From positions 1 to 6,951 of the forward strand of contig JACQRS010000332.1 in NCBI GenBank assembly GCA_016206385.1: DNA of 6,951 bases, written 5' to 3'. This document shows, one piece after another, positions 1 to 6,163 of the stretch (position 1 is its first letter; each line of letters begins with the position of its first letter). The notes under the pieces were generated by a model. That model did not search any database. It was not told the origin of the DNA and worked only from the letters and a program-made list of their open reading frames with translations. Origin of the DNA: Candidatus Rokuibacteriota bacterium (GTDB taxonomy: Bacteria; Methylomirabilota; Methylomirabilia; Rokubacteriales; CSP1-6). Both the position numbers and the translations under genes were made by a program.

Positions 1-780
1 CCCGTACACCGCCCCCGGTAGCACGCCCGAGAGGATGTCCACCAGCACGCCGAGCCCGTAGCCCTTGTGGCTCCCCAGCTCGCGCGTTCCCCCGAGCGGG
101 GTGAGGAAGCGGTTCTTCAGCGCCACGTCGGGATCGTGGGTCGGATGGCCCTGCTCGTCAAGCGCCCATCCCTCAGGGATCCGCTTGCCCCAGCGCGAGG
201 CGATGGTGAGCTTGCCGATGGCGACGGTGGTGGTGGCCATGTCTAGGACGAAGGGTGGTTCCGTGCCGGCGGGAACGGCCACGCTCAACGGGTTGGTGGA
301 GAGCATGGCTTTCCGGCCGAAGGTGGGGACCATGGCAGGGACGAACGAGTTGGTCATGGCGATGCCGACGAGGCCGTGGGGGAGCGCCATCATGGAGTAG
401 CAGGCGCACGCGCCGAAGTGGTTGGAGTTCCTGACGGCCACGAACCCCGCCCCGTAGGTCTTCGCCTTCTGGATGGCGAGCTCCATGGCCTTGGTAGAGG
501 TCCAGTGCCCGAGCCCCCGCTGGCCATCCACCAGCGCTGTGGCCAGTTCATCCCGGACGACCCGCGGCTCGGCCGCAGGCTCGATGTACCCGGCCCGGGT
601 CCACTCCACGTAGGTGGGCAGCATGCCGATGCCGTGGGAGTCCACGCCGCGGAGGTCGGTCTGCACCATGAGGTCGGCGGTGTGGTCGGCGATATGACGG
701 GCTATCCCGAGGGCCCCCAGCACCCGAGCGATGAATGTCTTGAGCCGCGCGTGACTCACCACGACAGCGTTTGGGTCCAT
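1..780 (-). CDS. Ldh-family (malate/L-lactate/L-sulfolactate-type) NAD(P)-dependent dehydrogenase, partial at left edge
   Basis: The frame is open for 260 codons from an ATG at 778-780 to the window edge, so the C-terminus is missing; the family is usually about 330-360 residues. Visible family motifs are DLRGVDSHGI (42-51, with the conserved DSHG), SNHFGAC (119-125), STNP (161-164), DMATT (180-184), GWALDEQG (204-211) and HKGYGL (238-243). These identify the LDH2/MDH2 oxidoreductase family, soluble enzymes that interconvert 2-hydroxy and 2-oxo acids with NAD(H) or NADP(H). The family includes malate, ureidoglycolate, sulfolactate and delta1-piperideine-2-carboxylate enzymes, so the substrate cannot be read from sequence. 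The start is supported by AAGGAG seven bases upstream. The gene follows npdG after an 11-nt gap, so the two are probably co-transcribed and translationally coupled. Confidence 0.93.
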   Translation of the reverse strand, partial: MDPNAVVVSHARLKTFIARVLGALGIARHIADHTADLMVQTDLRGVDSHGIGMLPTYVEWTRAGYIEPAAEPRVVRDELATALVDGQRGLGHWTSTKAMELAIQKAKTYGAGFVAVRNSNHFGACACYSMMALPHGLVGIAMTNSFVPAMVPTFGRKAMLSTNPLSVAVPAGTEPPFVLDMATTTVAIGKLTIASRWGKRIPEGWALDEQGHPTHDPDVALKNRFLTPLGGTRELGSHKGYGLGVLVDILSGVLPGAVYG

Positions 781-787
781 GATGGGT

Positions 788-793
788 CTCCTT
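788..793 (-). promoter_or_regulatory. Ribosome binding site of the Ldh-family gene, overlapping the npdG stop codon
   Basis: On the minus strand AAGGAG lies seven bases before the ATG at 780. Its first two bases are also the last two of the npdG TAA (792-794). Ribosomes ending npdG would therefore sit on this site, which suggests translational coupling. Confidence 0.7.
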
Positions 794-1436
794 AGAGCCC
801 TGTGATCTTGATCCCGGAGTTCTTCAGCTTGTAGCGGCGGTTGATGGTGGCGAGGAGCGCGGTGATCCCCTCGAGCAGGCCCGCGTTGGAGAGCGGCCCG
901 GCGTCGAGGACGCGGAGCCCCATGCTCGCCCCCAGCTCGGCCACCTGCTGCTTGGCGGCGGCGGCGTCGCCGCAGAGGAGGAGGTCACACTCGATCGGGT
1001 GCTCCAGCGAGGCCAGCTCATGGGCGGCGATGTGGTGAAAGGCCGCCACCACCCGGGCCCCGGGACCGAGGATCTGCTGGGCCTCTTCGGCGGCTGAGCC
1101 GATGGGCGGCGGCGTGAAGAGCCGCGCACCGCCGAAGGTCAGCGGCACCACCGCGCTCACCACCACCTTCCCCTGGCAGGCTTCCTTCACCTCCGGGAGC
1201 GTGGCGGCGAGCCCGGCGTAGGGAAAGGCCAGCACCACCAGTTCGCCGGCGCGAGCGGCCTCGGGATTGGTCATCCCGCTGACCTCGTCCCGCGCCTGGG
1301 CGCTGAGCTCCCTGGCTTTCGCCCTCGCCCGCTCCGCGTCCCTCGAGCCGACGATGATCGAGTGCCCCGCCTTGAGCCAGCGGAGGCCGAGCCCGGCTCC
1401 CTCCTTTCCGGTCCCTCCCAGGATGGCGATCTTCAT
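792..1436 (-). CDS. npdG: F420H2:NADP+ oxidoreductase (Fno/NpdG)
   Basis: This 214-residue protein matches the usual length of F420H2-dependent NADP reductases (about 210-225). The enzyme passes hydride between reduced F420 and NADP+; in bacteria it is generally thought to supply F420H2 from NADPH. Seen here: a Rossmann glycine loop GGTGKEGAGL (7-16); GSR (30-32) after the second strand, where the family binds the NADP 2'-phosphate; VVSAVVPL (92-99); HHIAAHEL (134-141); CGD (155-157); DAGPLSNAGLLEG (178-190); and a C-terminal GIKITGL. The ATG at 1436 begins the first strand exactly as in known members, with CAGGA nine bases upstream and a stronger AGGAGG sixteen bases upstream. A promoter lies in the gap before it, so it need not depend on the cofE-side operon. 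It is cytosolic, with no signal peptide or membrane segment. Confidence 0.95.
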   Translation of the reverse strand: MKIAILGGTGKEGAGLGLRWLKAGHSIIVGSRDAERARAKARELSAQARDEVSGMTNPEAARAGELVVLAFPYAGLAATLPEVKEACQGKVVVSAVVPLTFGGARLFTPPPIGSAAEEAQQILGPGARVVAAFHHIAAHELASLEHPIECDLLLCGDAAAAKQQVAELGASMGLRVLDAGPLSNAGLLEGITALLATINRRYKLKNSGIKITGL

Positions 1437-1480
1437 TGCCGGGTGTCCTGCGCCTCCTCTTCACTGGCCAAACGAGCCAT

Positions 1481-1509
1481 AGCCTAGGGCCAAGGTTCCC
1501 TGATGTCAA
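1481..1509 (-). promoter_or_regulatory. Sigma70-like promoter for npdG and the Ldh-family gene
   Basis: The minus strand has a perfect -35 TTGACA (1504-1509), a 17-nt spacer and a -10-like TAGGCT (1481-1486), which keeps the key first, second and last bases of TATAAT. The transcript would start near 1474 and give a leader of about 38 nt before the npdG ATG. The position in the gap downstream of the toxin gene fits an independent npdG-ldh unit. The call rests on motif reading only. Confidence 0.5.
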
Positions 1510-1541
1510 CGGAGCCGCCCCTGATACGGCTTTTTGGCTAG

Positions 1542-1787
1542 TTACTTGGGATGGGGAATGATGGAGAGGAGCTGGTAAGTATCACCCTCTATCGTGAAAT
1601 AAAAGCGCCACCCCCCGTTCACCCGGGCCTGCCAGATGCCACGGGCCTCGTCGTACTTCTTGGCACGGAGGGAAGGGTGGCGAAGATTGCGAACCAGAAG
1701 GGTGACTCGTCGGTCAAAAGCCCGCTGAATAAGCGGAGGAGCGCTTTCATAGCCTCGACGGAAGCGCTCGGTGTAGAGAAGCTGCAC
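1542..1787 (-). CDS. RelE/ParE-superfamily toxin of a type II toxin-antitoxin pair
   Basis: This is a short basic protein of 81 residues. The N-terminal half is helical and Arg/Lys-rich (YTERFRRGYESAPPLIQRAF, then NLRHPSLRAKKYDEARG around 34-50). The C-terminal half is the beta-hairpin typical of RelE-fold toxins: IWQARVNGGWRFYF (51-64), then DTYQLLSIIPHPK (69-81). Known members of the fold mostly cut mRNA on the ribosome or inhibit gyrase; which applies here is not visible. The start is a GTG at 1785-1787 whose first base is the last base of the antitoxin TAG, a one-base overlap that indicates coupled translation. An in-frame stop not far upstream leaves no better start. The toxin is intact, so the pair may be functional. 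Base composition is lower in GC than the npdG and cof genes. Confidence 0.85.
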   Translation of the reverse strand: MQLLYTERFRRGYESAPPLIQRAFDRRVTLLVRNLRHPSLRAKKYDEARGIWQARVNGGWRFYFTIEGDTYQLLSIIPHPK

Positions 1788-2047
1788 TAACCGGTCTTCG
1801 ATTTCCTTGCGCCATGCAGAGCGCTAAGCATCTCCTTGACCGACCGAAACGGTCCGTAGACACGACCCTTCCTAACATCCTCGAGAGCTTTGGCGAGTTC
1901 GCGATCAACGACGCTCTTGGGGGTCAGGGTGATTTTCTTGCCCTGGACCCTGGCCTCCAGGAGATCCCCCACGGCTACCCCTGCCTTCTCCCGGACCGAA
2001 GCAGGAAGCGTGACCTGGTATTTCTCTTTGACCTTGACCAATGGCAC
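1787..2047 (-). CDS. AbrB/MazE/SpoVT-family antitoxin
   Basis: This 86-residue protein has an N-terminal swapped-hairpin AbrB-like DNA-binding domain (about 3-45): KVKEKYQVTLPASVREKAGV, then VGDLLEARVQGKKITLTPK. A charged C-terminal helical tail (about 47-80, with GRVYGPFRSVKEMLSALH) is the part that usually wraps and neutralises a RelE-type toxin. Antitoxins of this kind generally repress their own operon. The start is a GTG at 2045-2047, chosen because AGGAGG lies eight bases upstream and the KVKEKYQVTLP segment begins right after it, as in relatives. The toxin follows with a one-base overlap. Confidence 0.88.
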   Translation of the reverse strand: MPLVKVKEKYQVTLPASVREKAGVAVGDLLEARVQGKKITLTPKSVVDRELAKALEDVRKGRVYGPFRSVKEMLSALHGARKSKTG

Positions 2048-2055
2048 AGCCGAAC

Positions 2056-2061
2056 CCTCCT
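2056..2061 (-). promoter_or_regulatory. Ribosome binding site of the antitoxin gene
   Basis: A perfect AGGAGG on the minus strand sits eight bases before the GTG at 2047 and decides that non-ATG start. Confidence 0.75.
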
Positions 2062-2087
2062 AAAGTAAGAAAGTTTGAATTACTCAC

Positions 2088-2117
2088 AGTATAGGTTTAG
2101 GTTTAGGTTCAGGTCAA
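2088..2117 (-). promoter_or_regulatory. Sigma70-like promoter of the toxin-antitoxin operon
   Basis: The minus strand has -35 TTGACC (2112-2117), an 18-nt spacer and -10 TATACT (2088-2093). A transcript would start near 2081, leaving a leader of about 34 nt that contains the AGGAGG site. This is the best-looking promoter in the window. The local sequence is AT-rich: 21 of 53 bases between 2048 and 2100 are G or C. The whole spacer is made of tandem hexamers, listed separately. Confidence 0.65.
2094..2117 (-). repeat. Four tandem hexamers forming the spacer and -35 of the toxin-antitoxin promoter
   Basis: Read on the plus strand the units are GGTTTA, GGTTTA, GGTTCA and GGTCAA, in perfect six-base register. 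On the minus strand the fourth unit is the -35 hexamer TTGACC itself. Two units are identical, the third differs at one base and the fourth is more diverged. The array may be an operator for the AbrB-type antitoxin or simply a small tandem duplication. Confidence 0.7.
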
Positions 2118-2277
2118 GCTCTAGCGGTGACGACGGTTTAGCTTGGAACGGTCGAAGCCCGTCCTGAGATCACGAGCTTCTCCTCGTGAGGCTGATAGGC
2201 ATTAGCTTGGCGGCTCGGCTAGACTGTCCTGAGTGCACATCCAAAGGTGACGGCTCAATTTCGCTCTGGCAGAGCCC
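2118..2277. other. Non-coding stretch between cofE and the toxin-antitoxin promoter
   Basis: I see no supportable gene here on either strand; short open frames lack family motifs. Two small inverted repeats lie in it: gctct/agagc at 2263-2275, three bases past the cofE stop, and a seven-base stem at 2170-2189. Neither has a T-run on the minus strand, so a classical intrinsic terminator for the cof operon is not evident. Termination may be Rho-dependent, or transcription may read through. Confidence 0.6.
2170..2189. repeat. Perfect inverted repeat, 7-bp arms, 6-nt loop
   Basis: The arms TCACGAG and CTCGTGA flank the loop cttctc. The hairpin forms equally on either strand but has no following T-run, so it is at best a weak or Rho-assisted end signal after cofE, or a binding site. 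Confidence 0.5.
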
Positions 2278-3030
2278 TCATCGGAAGAGGTCGCGCGAGG
2301 GATCGCGGAGGAGGGACTTTGAACTCGCCTCCGCCCGCTCCAGGGCGAGGCCGCGGACGATGGCGACCGGGACCCGGCTGAGCTTTCCCATCACCAGCTC
2401 AGCGGCGGAAGCCAGCTCGTCTGCCACGGCGAGAAGCGTGGCCTGGAGCACGTGGCCGGCAGGATCCCGCTCGCCGAGGTAGCTCTTGATCGGCTGGAGC
2501 CCGGCCACGCCGATGGCCACGTTGGCGAGCCCTTCGCGCCAGGGCCGGCCGAACGTGTCGGAAACGACGATGGCGAGGTCGAGGCCCGTGAGCTGGCGGA
2601 TCCGGTCCCTGAGCGTCTGGGCGGAGCGGTCGGGGTCCTCGGGAAGGAGCGAGGCGGTGTCCAGGTCCACGTTGGACTGATCCACGCCTCCGTTGGCGCA
2701 GATCCAGCCGTGGCGGGTCTCGACGATCAAGACCCCCTTGTCCATCCTCACCACCCGCTTTGATTCCCTCAGGATCAGCTCCACCAGCCGCGGATCGCGG
2801 TCCAGCTCTCTGGCCATGGCCAGGGCCGCGGGGGAAGGCACGACCTCAGCCAGCCTCACCACGCGCCCTTCGGCCTTGGACAGGATCTTCTGGCTCACGA
2901 CCAAGCAGTCGCTCTCGCGAAGCGGCGTGCCCTGGTGCGCGGCGGCTTCCAGGATGAGCTGCCCCAGGTCGGCTCCGCCCCGGATCTCGGGCAACCCTTC
3001 GATGCCCATCACCTCGTAGCGGGGCGCCAT
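2278..3030 (-). CDS. cofE: Coenzyme F420-0:L-glutamate ligase (CofE), single-domain form
   Basis: CofE uses GTP to add L-glutamate residues to F420-0 (F420-1 and F420-2 in archaea, longer tails in many bacteria). At 250 residues it matches stand-alone CofE and lacks the C-terminal nitroreductase-like domain of mycobacterial FbiB. Family blocks in order are VVSQKILSKAEGR (44-56), CANGGVDQSN (111-120, where relatives often have CANAGVD), SDTFGRPWREG (157-167), NVAIGVAG (170-177) and ADELASAAELVMGK (203-216). These include the acidic residues that bind GTP and metal. The ATG at 3030 is three bases after the stop of the LLM gene. A second ATG at codon 8 is possible but would cut into the first conserved strand. 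It is the last gene of the coupled cofD-cofC-LLM-cofE run. Confidence 0.96.
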   Translation of the reverse strand: MAPRYEVMGIEGLPEIRGGADLGQLILEAAAHQGTPLRESDCLVVSQKILSKAEGRVVRLAEVVPSPAALAMARELDRDPRLVELILRESKRVVRMDKGVLIVETRHGWICANGGVDQSNVDLDTASLLPEDPDRSAQTLRDRIRQLTGLDLAIVVSDTFGRPWREGLANVAIGVAGLQPIKSYLGERDPAGHVLQATLLAVADELASAAELVMGKLSRVPVAIVRGLALERAEASSKSLLRDPSRDLFR

Positions 3031-3033
3031 CGT

Positions 3034-4038
3034 CTACCCGAAATGGGGGAAGACCTTCTCGCCGAGAAGGCGGATGGAGCGGAGGACCTTGGCCTGCTCC
3101 ATCCCCGGCCACTGGAGTCGAAACGTCATGGTCGTGATCCCCAGCCGCTCCCGGTAGCGGGAGATCTCCTCCCTGACCTTGACGGGATCGCCGAGGATGA
3201 AGCGGTCCCGGGCCAGCTCCTCGAAGCCCAGGGCAAAGCTCTCCCCAGCCGGGAGGGCTTTGTCCTGCTCCCAGCGCTGATAGGCCCGGTACTTGGGCTC
3301 GAGCAGCGGGCGGGCTTCGGCCAGGGCGCCGGCGGCATCGGGCGCCACATAGCATTCCTTAGTCATAGGCACCTCGCGGGCGGGGGGCTTTCCGGCCTCG
3401 GCCCGCGCCTGCCTGAAGAGCGCCAGCTGGCGCTCGAGCGTGGCGAGCGTGGCGTGGGGGTTCATGAGCCAGGCATCGCCGAGACGCGCGGCCCGCCTCA
3501 CGCCGGCGTCGCTGTTGGCGGCGAGCCAGATGGGAGGACGGGGCCGCTGGAGCGGCACCATGGAGATCCTGACCTGGTTGAGGGTGAAGTGGGTGCCGGC
3601 GTAGGAGACCGGCTCCCCGGTCCAAAGTCGCTCGATGATCTCCAGGGCCTCGACCAGCCGGCCGACCCGCTCCTTCGGGTGCTGGCCCATGGCCTCGTTC
3701 TCCACGTCGCGGTAGCCGAGGCCCGCGCCGAAGATGAAGCGCCCCCCGCAGATCACGTCCAGGGTGGCGAGCTGCTCAGCCACCTCCACGGGATGGTGCA
3801 GAGGAAGGAGAAGGCAGCCGGTGCCGAGCGTCATGCCTTCGGCCTCGGCCGCCACCCGCGCCAGGGTCGGGATCGGCTGGAAATAGGTGAAGGGAGCCGC
3901 GAGGTAGTGCTGGCTCGCCCAGACCGAGTCGAAGCCGACGGATCGCGCCAGCCGCACCTGCTCGAGGTGGTCGCGAAACCTGGCGGCCTGGGAGTCCTCC
4001 GGCGGATGCTGGACCGAGAGCGCAAGACCGAAGTTCAT
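3034..4038 (-). CDS. LLM-class flavin/F420-dependent oxidoreductase
   Basis: This 334-residue protein of the bacterial luciferase-like superfamily has a TIM-barrel fold that binds F420 or FMN. Seen here: an N-terminal strand NFGLAL (2-7); GFDSVWASQHY (35-45), the family's early active-site segment; LGTGCLLLPLHHPVEVAEQL (71-90); GGRFIFGAGLGYR (98-110); HPKERVGRLVEALEI (120-134); RPPIWLAANS (167-176); and GDAWL (187-191) followed by a helical C-terminal part. The substrate is not readable from sequence. Members include F420-dependent sugar-phosphate and alcohol dehydrogenases, methylene-tetrahydromethanopterin reductases and FMN monooxygenases. F420 use is inferred from context: its ATG overlaps the cofC stop (ATGA, 4035-4038) and its stop is three bases before cofE, so it is made together with the cofactor enzymes. 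Confidence 0.93.
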   Translation of the reverse strand: MNFGLALSVQHPPEDSQAARFRDHLEQVRLARSVGFDSVWASQHYLAAPFTYFQPIPTLARVAAEAEGMTLGTGCLLLPLHHPVEVAEQLATLDVICGGRFIFGAGLGYRDVENEAMGQHPKERVGRLVEALEIIERLWTGEPVSYAGTHFTLNQVRISMVPLQRPRPPIWLAANSDAGVRRAARLGDAWLMNPHATLATLERQLALFRQARAEAGKPPAREVPMTKECYVAPDAAGALAEARPLLEPKYRAYQRWEQDKALPAGESFALGFEELARDRFILGDPVKVREEISRYRERLGITTMTFRLQWPGMEQAKVLRSIRLLGEKVFPHFG

Positions 4039-4697
4039 GGCCCGAGGGCTCCCAGACGCGCCGCCACACCGAGGGTCCGCAGGAGCCGGGAGCTCCGGGT
4101 GTTACGCTCGCTCTCGAGGAGGGCCCGGAGGTCCTCAGGCCCGTCAACGTCGAGGCCGAGTCCTGGAAGCGGGAGGACCACCGGATCCAGCCCGCGCCGC
4201 CGGGCGGCGGTCAGGTGGTTGGCAAACGAGGGCTCGCCGAACTTGAGGGCCATCACATCGGGAGGGGAAAGCAGCGCGCCGTTGGTCCCAAAGCCCGACC
4301 GCGACGGCACGAAGACAGCTCCCGGCGCCGACGGGGCGGCCTCGAGCAGGGCGGCGATTTCCCGCGGCGTCATCTGGGGGACATCCCCCGGGATTGTCAA
4401 CAACTGCGCAGCGCCGCCCTCGACTGCCGCGCGCTGGGCCAGGGCCACGGCTTCGGTGTGGCCGCGGCTCTCCGCCTCCTCGAGGATGGCGGCCCGAAAC
4501 CGGCGGGCCAGGGCCATGACCTCCGGGTCCCTGGTCACGACCAGCACGCTGTCCAGCCCCGCGGCCACGAGGGCCTCCAGCACGTCCTCCAGCATGCTCT
4601 GCGCCAGGGCCCGACGCTCGTCCGGAGAGAGCACGCGGGCGAGCCGCTGCTTGGCGGTCTCGAGGTCCTTGGCAGGCACGGCGGCCAGCGTCCTCAC
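4035..4697 (-). CDS. cofC: Phosphoenolpyruvate/2-phospho-L-lactate guanylyltransferase (CofC/FbiD)
   Basis: CofC activates a three-carbon phospho-acid with GTP, giving the guanylyl intermediate that CofD transfers to Fo. The acid is 2-phospho-L-lactate, phosphoenolpyruvate or 3-phosphoglycerate depending on lineage. The protein is 220 residues, as expected, with a nucleotidyltransferase fold. Blocks are VPAKDLETAKQRLA (7-20), SPDERRALAQSMLEDVL (24-40), IPGDVPQM (102-109, the metal/phosphate loop), SRSGFGTNGALL (132-143), FGEPSFANH (153-161) and LDVDGPEDL (182-190). The frame stays open upstream to 4847, but that extension is Arg/Ala-rich shadow of cofD. The GTG at 4695-4697 starts directly before the conserved first strand and overlaps the cofD stop by four bases (GTGA), so I take it as the real start. 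Which acid it accepts cannot be read by eye. Confidence 0.94.
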   Translation of the reverse strand: MRTLAAVPAKDLETAKQRLARVLSPDERRALAQSMLEDVLEALVAAGLDSVLVVTRDPEVMALARRFRAAILEEAESRGHTEAVALAQRAAVEGGAAQLLTIPGDVPQMTPREIAALLEAAPSAPGAVFVPSRSGFGTNGALLSPPDVMALKFGEPSFANHLTAARRRGLDPVVLPLPGLGLDVDGPEDLRALLESERNTRSSRLLRTLGVAARLGALGP

Positions 4698-5617
4698 CCG
4701 AGCGCTTCCAGCACGGCCCGTGCAAGCGCCACCTCGCGCTGCCGGTCGGTCATGAGCGTGTCTGCGACGACGGGGGAGACCCCGAACTGGAGCAGCTCTG
4801 GCGTGAGCCCCTGATCCCGGCGGTCGATCACCATCACGTCGAGCCACTCGCTGTAGGCCCTGGCAACACCCGCCGGCGACACCGGCAACCCTCGTGCCGC
4901 CATCAGGGCGCCCGCGGGCCCGCTGACCGCGGCGCCCGCAACGATCGGGCTGAGCGCGAGGACAACCGCGCGGGTTTCCTTGAGTGCGCCCACCACCCCT
5001 GGCACAGCCAGGATCGGGCCGATGGACGTGACGGGGTTCGACGGGCAGATGAGCACTGCGCGGGCGTGGCTGATGGCATCAAGCACTCCCGGAGCGGGCA
5101 GGGCCGCGTCGGCTCCTTCGTAGGCGACCTCGAGGATCTCCACTTGGCCTTTTTCTTTCACGAAGAACTCCTGGAAGGTGAGCCAGCCGGTTGTCGAGCG
5201 GATCTTGGTTCTCACAGGCTGGTCAGACATGGGCAGGAGCCGGCTCCTGACCCCGAGGCTTCGGCGGATCGCGTCAGTGACTGCTGACAGCGTTGCTCCC
5301 CGTCTGAGCGATTCGGTCCTGAACAGGTGCGTGGCGAGGTCCCGGTCGCCGAGGTTGAACCAGGTCTGCTCGCCGAAGGCCGCCATTCCCTGGAGGCAGT
5401 GAAAGGTATCGTCCCTCACTCCCCACCCCTTTGCCTCGTCGATCAGGCCCGCCAGCGTGTAGGTGACCGTGTCCAGGTCAGGAGAGACGTGAAGCCCCCA
5501 CAGCTCGATGTCGTCACCCGTGTTACCGATCACTGTCAGGTCAGCCGGAGCGATGAGAGCGACGAGCCCCCGAAGCAGCTTGGCAGCCCCGGTACCACCG
5601 GCCAGGGCGGTGATCAT
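4694..5617 (-). CDS. cofD: 2-phospho-L-lactate transferase (CofD)
   Basis: CofD transfers the phospho-acid moiety from the guanylyl intermediate made by CofC onto the side chain of Fo, giving F420-0 or dehydro-F420-0 and releasing GMP. At 307 residues it is full length. Diagnostic blocks are LAGGTGAAKLLRGL (5-18, nucleotide loop), GNTGDD (31-36), SPDLDTVTYTLAG (45-57), NLGDRDLATHLFRT (88-101), MSDQPVRT (130-137) and CPSNPVTSIGPIL (191-203). The ATG at 5617 starts right at the first strand, as in characterised members; the ribosome binding site is weak (GAGCG). It follows the unknown upstream gene after a 40-nt gap and overlaps cofC by four bases, so the two partner enzymes are translationally coupled. 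Confidence 0.96.
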   Translation of the reverse strand: MITALAGGTGAAKLLRGLVALIAPADLTVIGNTGDDIELWGLHVSPDLDTVTYTLAGLIDEAKGWGVRDDTFHCLQGMAAFGEQTWFNLGDRDLATHLFRTESLRRGATLSAVTDAIRRSLGVRSRLLPMSDQPVRTKIRSTTGWLTFQEFFVKEKGQVEILEVAYEGADAALPAPGVLDAISHARAVLICPSNPVTSIGPILAVPGVVGALKETRAVVLALSPIVAGAAVSGPAGALMAARGLPVSPAGVARAYSEWLDVMVIDRRDQGLTPELLQFGVSPVVADTLMTDRQREVALARAVLEALG

Positions 5618-5657
5618 TGGCGCTCGAGTTCAGCGGGGAGACCGGCCAGCCAGTGGG

Positions 5658-6122
5658 TCAGCGGAGGCGGTCCGACTCAAAGGTGTCGGTCCTACGGGAC
5701 GACCAGAGGGCGGAGCCCCCGCGCCAGGCGAAGAGCCCGCTGCCGGGGCGCCCCCTGAGCGGCAGCGGAAGGTCAGCCTCCGGCACAGGAATGAAGCCAA
5801 AACGCACCCACACCCGGTCGAGCCCCTGGGGCCGCACAAACAGGGTCTCCAGCCCGGCCGCTGTCGCGTCAGGCAGGGCGGAGGCGACGAGCTGGGCCGC
5901 GACCTCGAGCGGGTCCTCCGATTCGACGACCACGGGGCCGTAGATCATTCCAGCCGGGCTGCTCGGCTCCACGAGCAGAGCGCCCACCATCCGCTCGGGC
6001 TCTTCCTTTACCCAGGCCCCCCAGGCCAGCTCCCGCGGACCCGGCGGCGGCGCCCAGGCGGCCGCATAGCTGAACAGGCGACGGGCGTCGGGAGAGCCTG
6101 CCGGGAGCGGTCGGTACTCCAC
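5658..6122 (-). CDS. Uncharacterised protein with a weak GNAT-like pattern
   Basis: I do not recognise this as a named family. With the GTG at 6120-6122 it has 154 residues. Order of elements: a first strand VEYRPL, a helix around 11-23, strands around 45-52 (MVGALLVE) and 60-67 (YGPVVVES), a helix 72-89 (LEVAAQLVASALPDATAAG), strand LETLFVR (91-97), and LDRVWVRFGFIPV (101-113). The last resembles the LYERLGF segment that ends many N-acetyltransferase domains. No clear acetyl-CoA pyrophosphate loop is seen, so activity is doubtful. The frame also stays open to a TTG at 6233 (191 residues, 14-nt overlap with HU, AAGGA eight bases upstream). That extra part is Pro/Ala/Arg-rich, has lower GC at third positions (25 of 36 against 35 of 43 just after) and spans a perfect hairpin, so I prefer the shorter form. 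It sits 40 nt before cofD. Confidence 0.6.
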   Translation of the reverse strand: MEYRPLPAGSPDARRLFSYAAAWAPPPGPRELAWGAWVKEEPERMVGALLVEPSSPAGMIYGPVVVESEDPLEVAAQLVASALPDATAAGLETLFVRPQGLDRVWVRFGFIPVPEADLPLPLRGRPGSGLFAWRGGSALWSSRRTDTFESDRLR

Positions 6123-6163
6123 GCCGCGCCAGGTGCGGGGAAGGATTGGCGACGCGTGCTGGG

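Noticed and set aside
1018..1509. 163-codon minus-strand frame overlapping npdG
   Set aside because: It is an out-of-frame shadow of npdG, extremely Arg/Gly-rich, and npdG fits its family end to end.
1513..1535. Plus-strand terminator-like hairpin (agccg/cggct followed by five T)
   Set aside because: The stem is only five base pairs with a nine-base loop, and no plus-strand gene ends here. On the minus strand, where the genes are, the run is A before the hairpin.
2120..2277. tRNA or small RNA gene in the cofE to toxin-antitoxin gap
   Set aside because: A tgg-type T-arm look-alike (ggtcgaagccc) occurs near 2150, but I could not build an acceptor stem, D-arm and anticodon arm around it on either strand.
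2935..4755. 606-codon open frame on the plus strand
   Set aside because: It lies antisense to cofE, the LLM gene and cofC, all of which have clear family motifs. Its translation is low-complexity Gly/Arg/Ala/Pro/His, which is what codon bias in high-GC DNA produces on the opposite strand.
4698..4847. N-terminal extension of cofC up to an upstream start at 4847
   Set aside because: The extra 50 residues are Arg/Ala-rich and are simply cofD read in another frame. The GTG at 4697 fits the family start and the four-base overlap.
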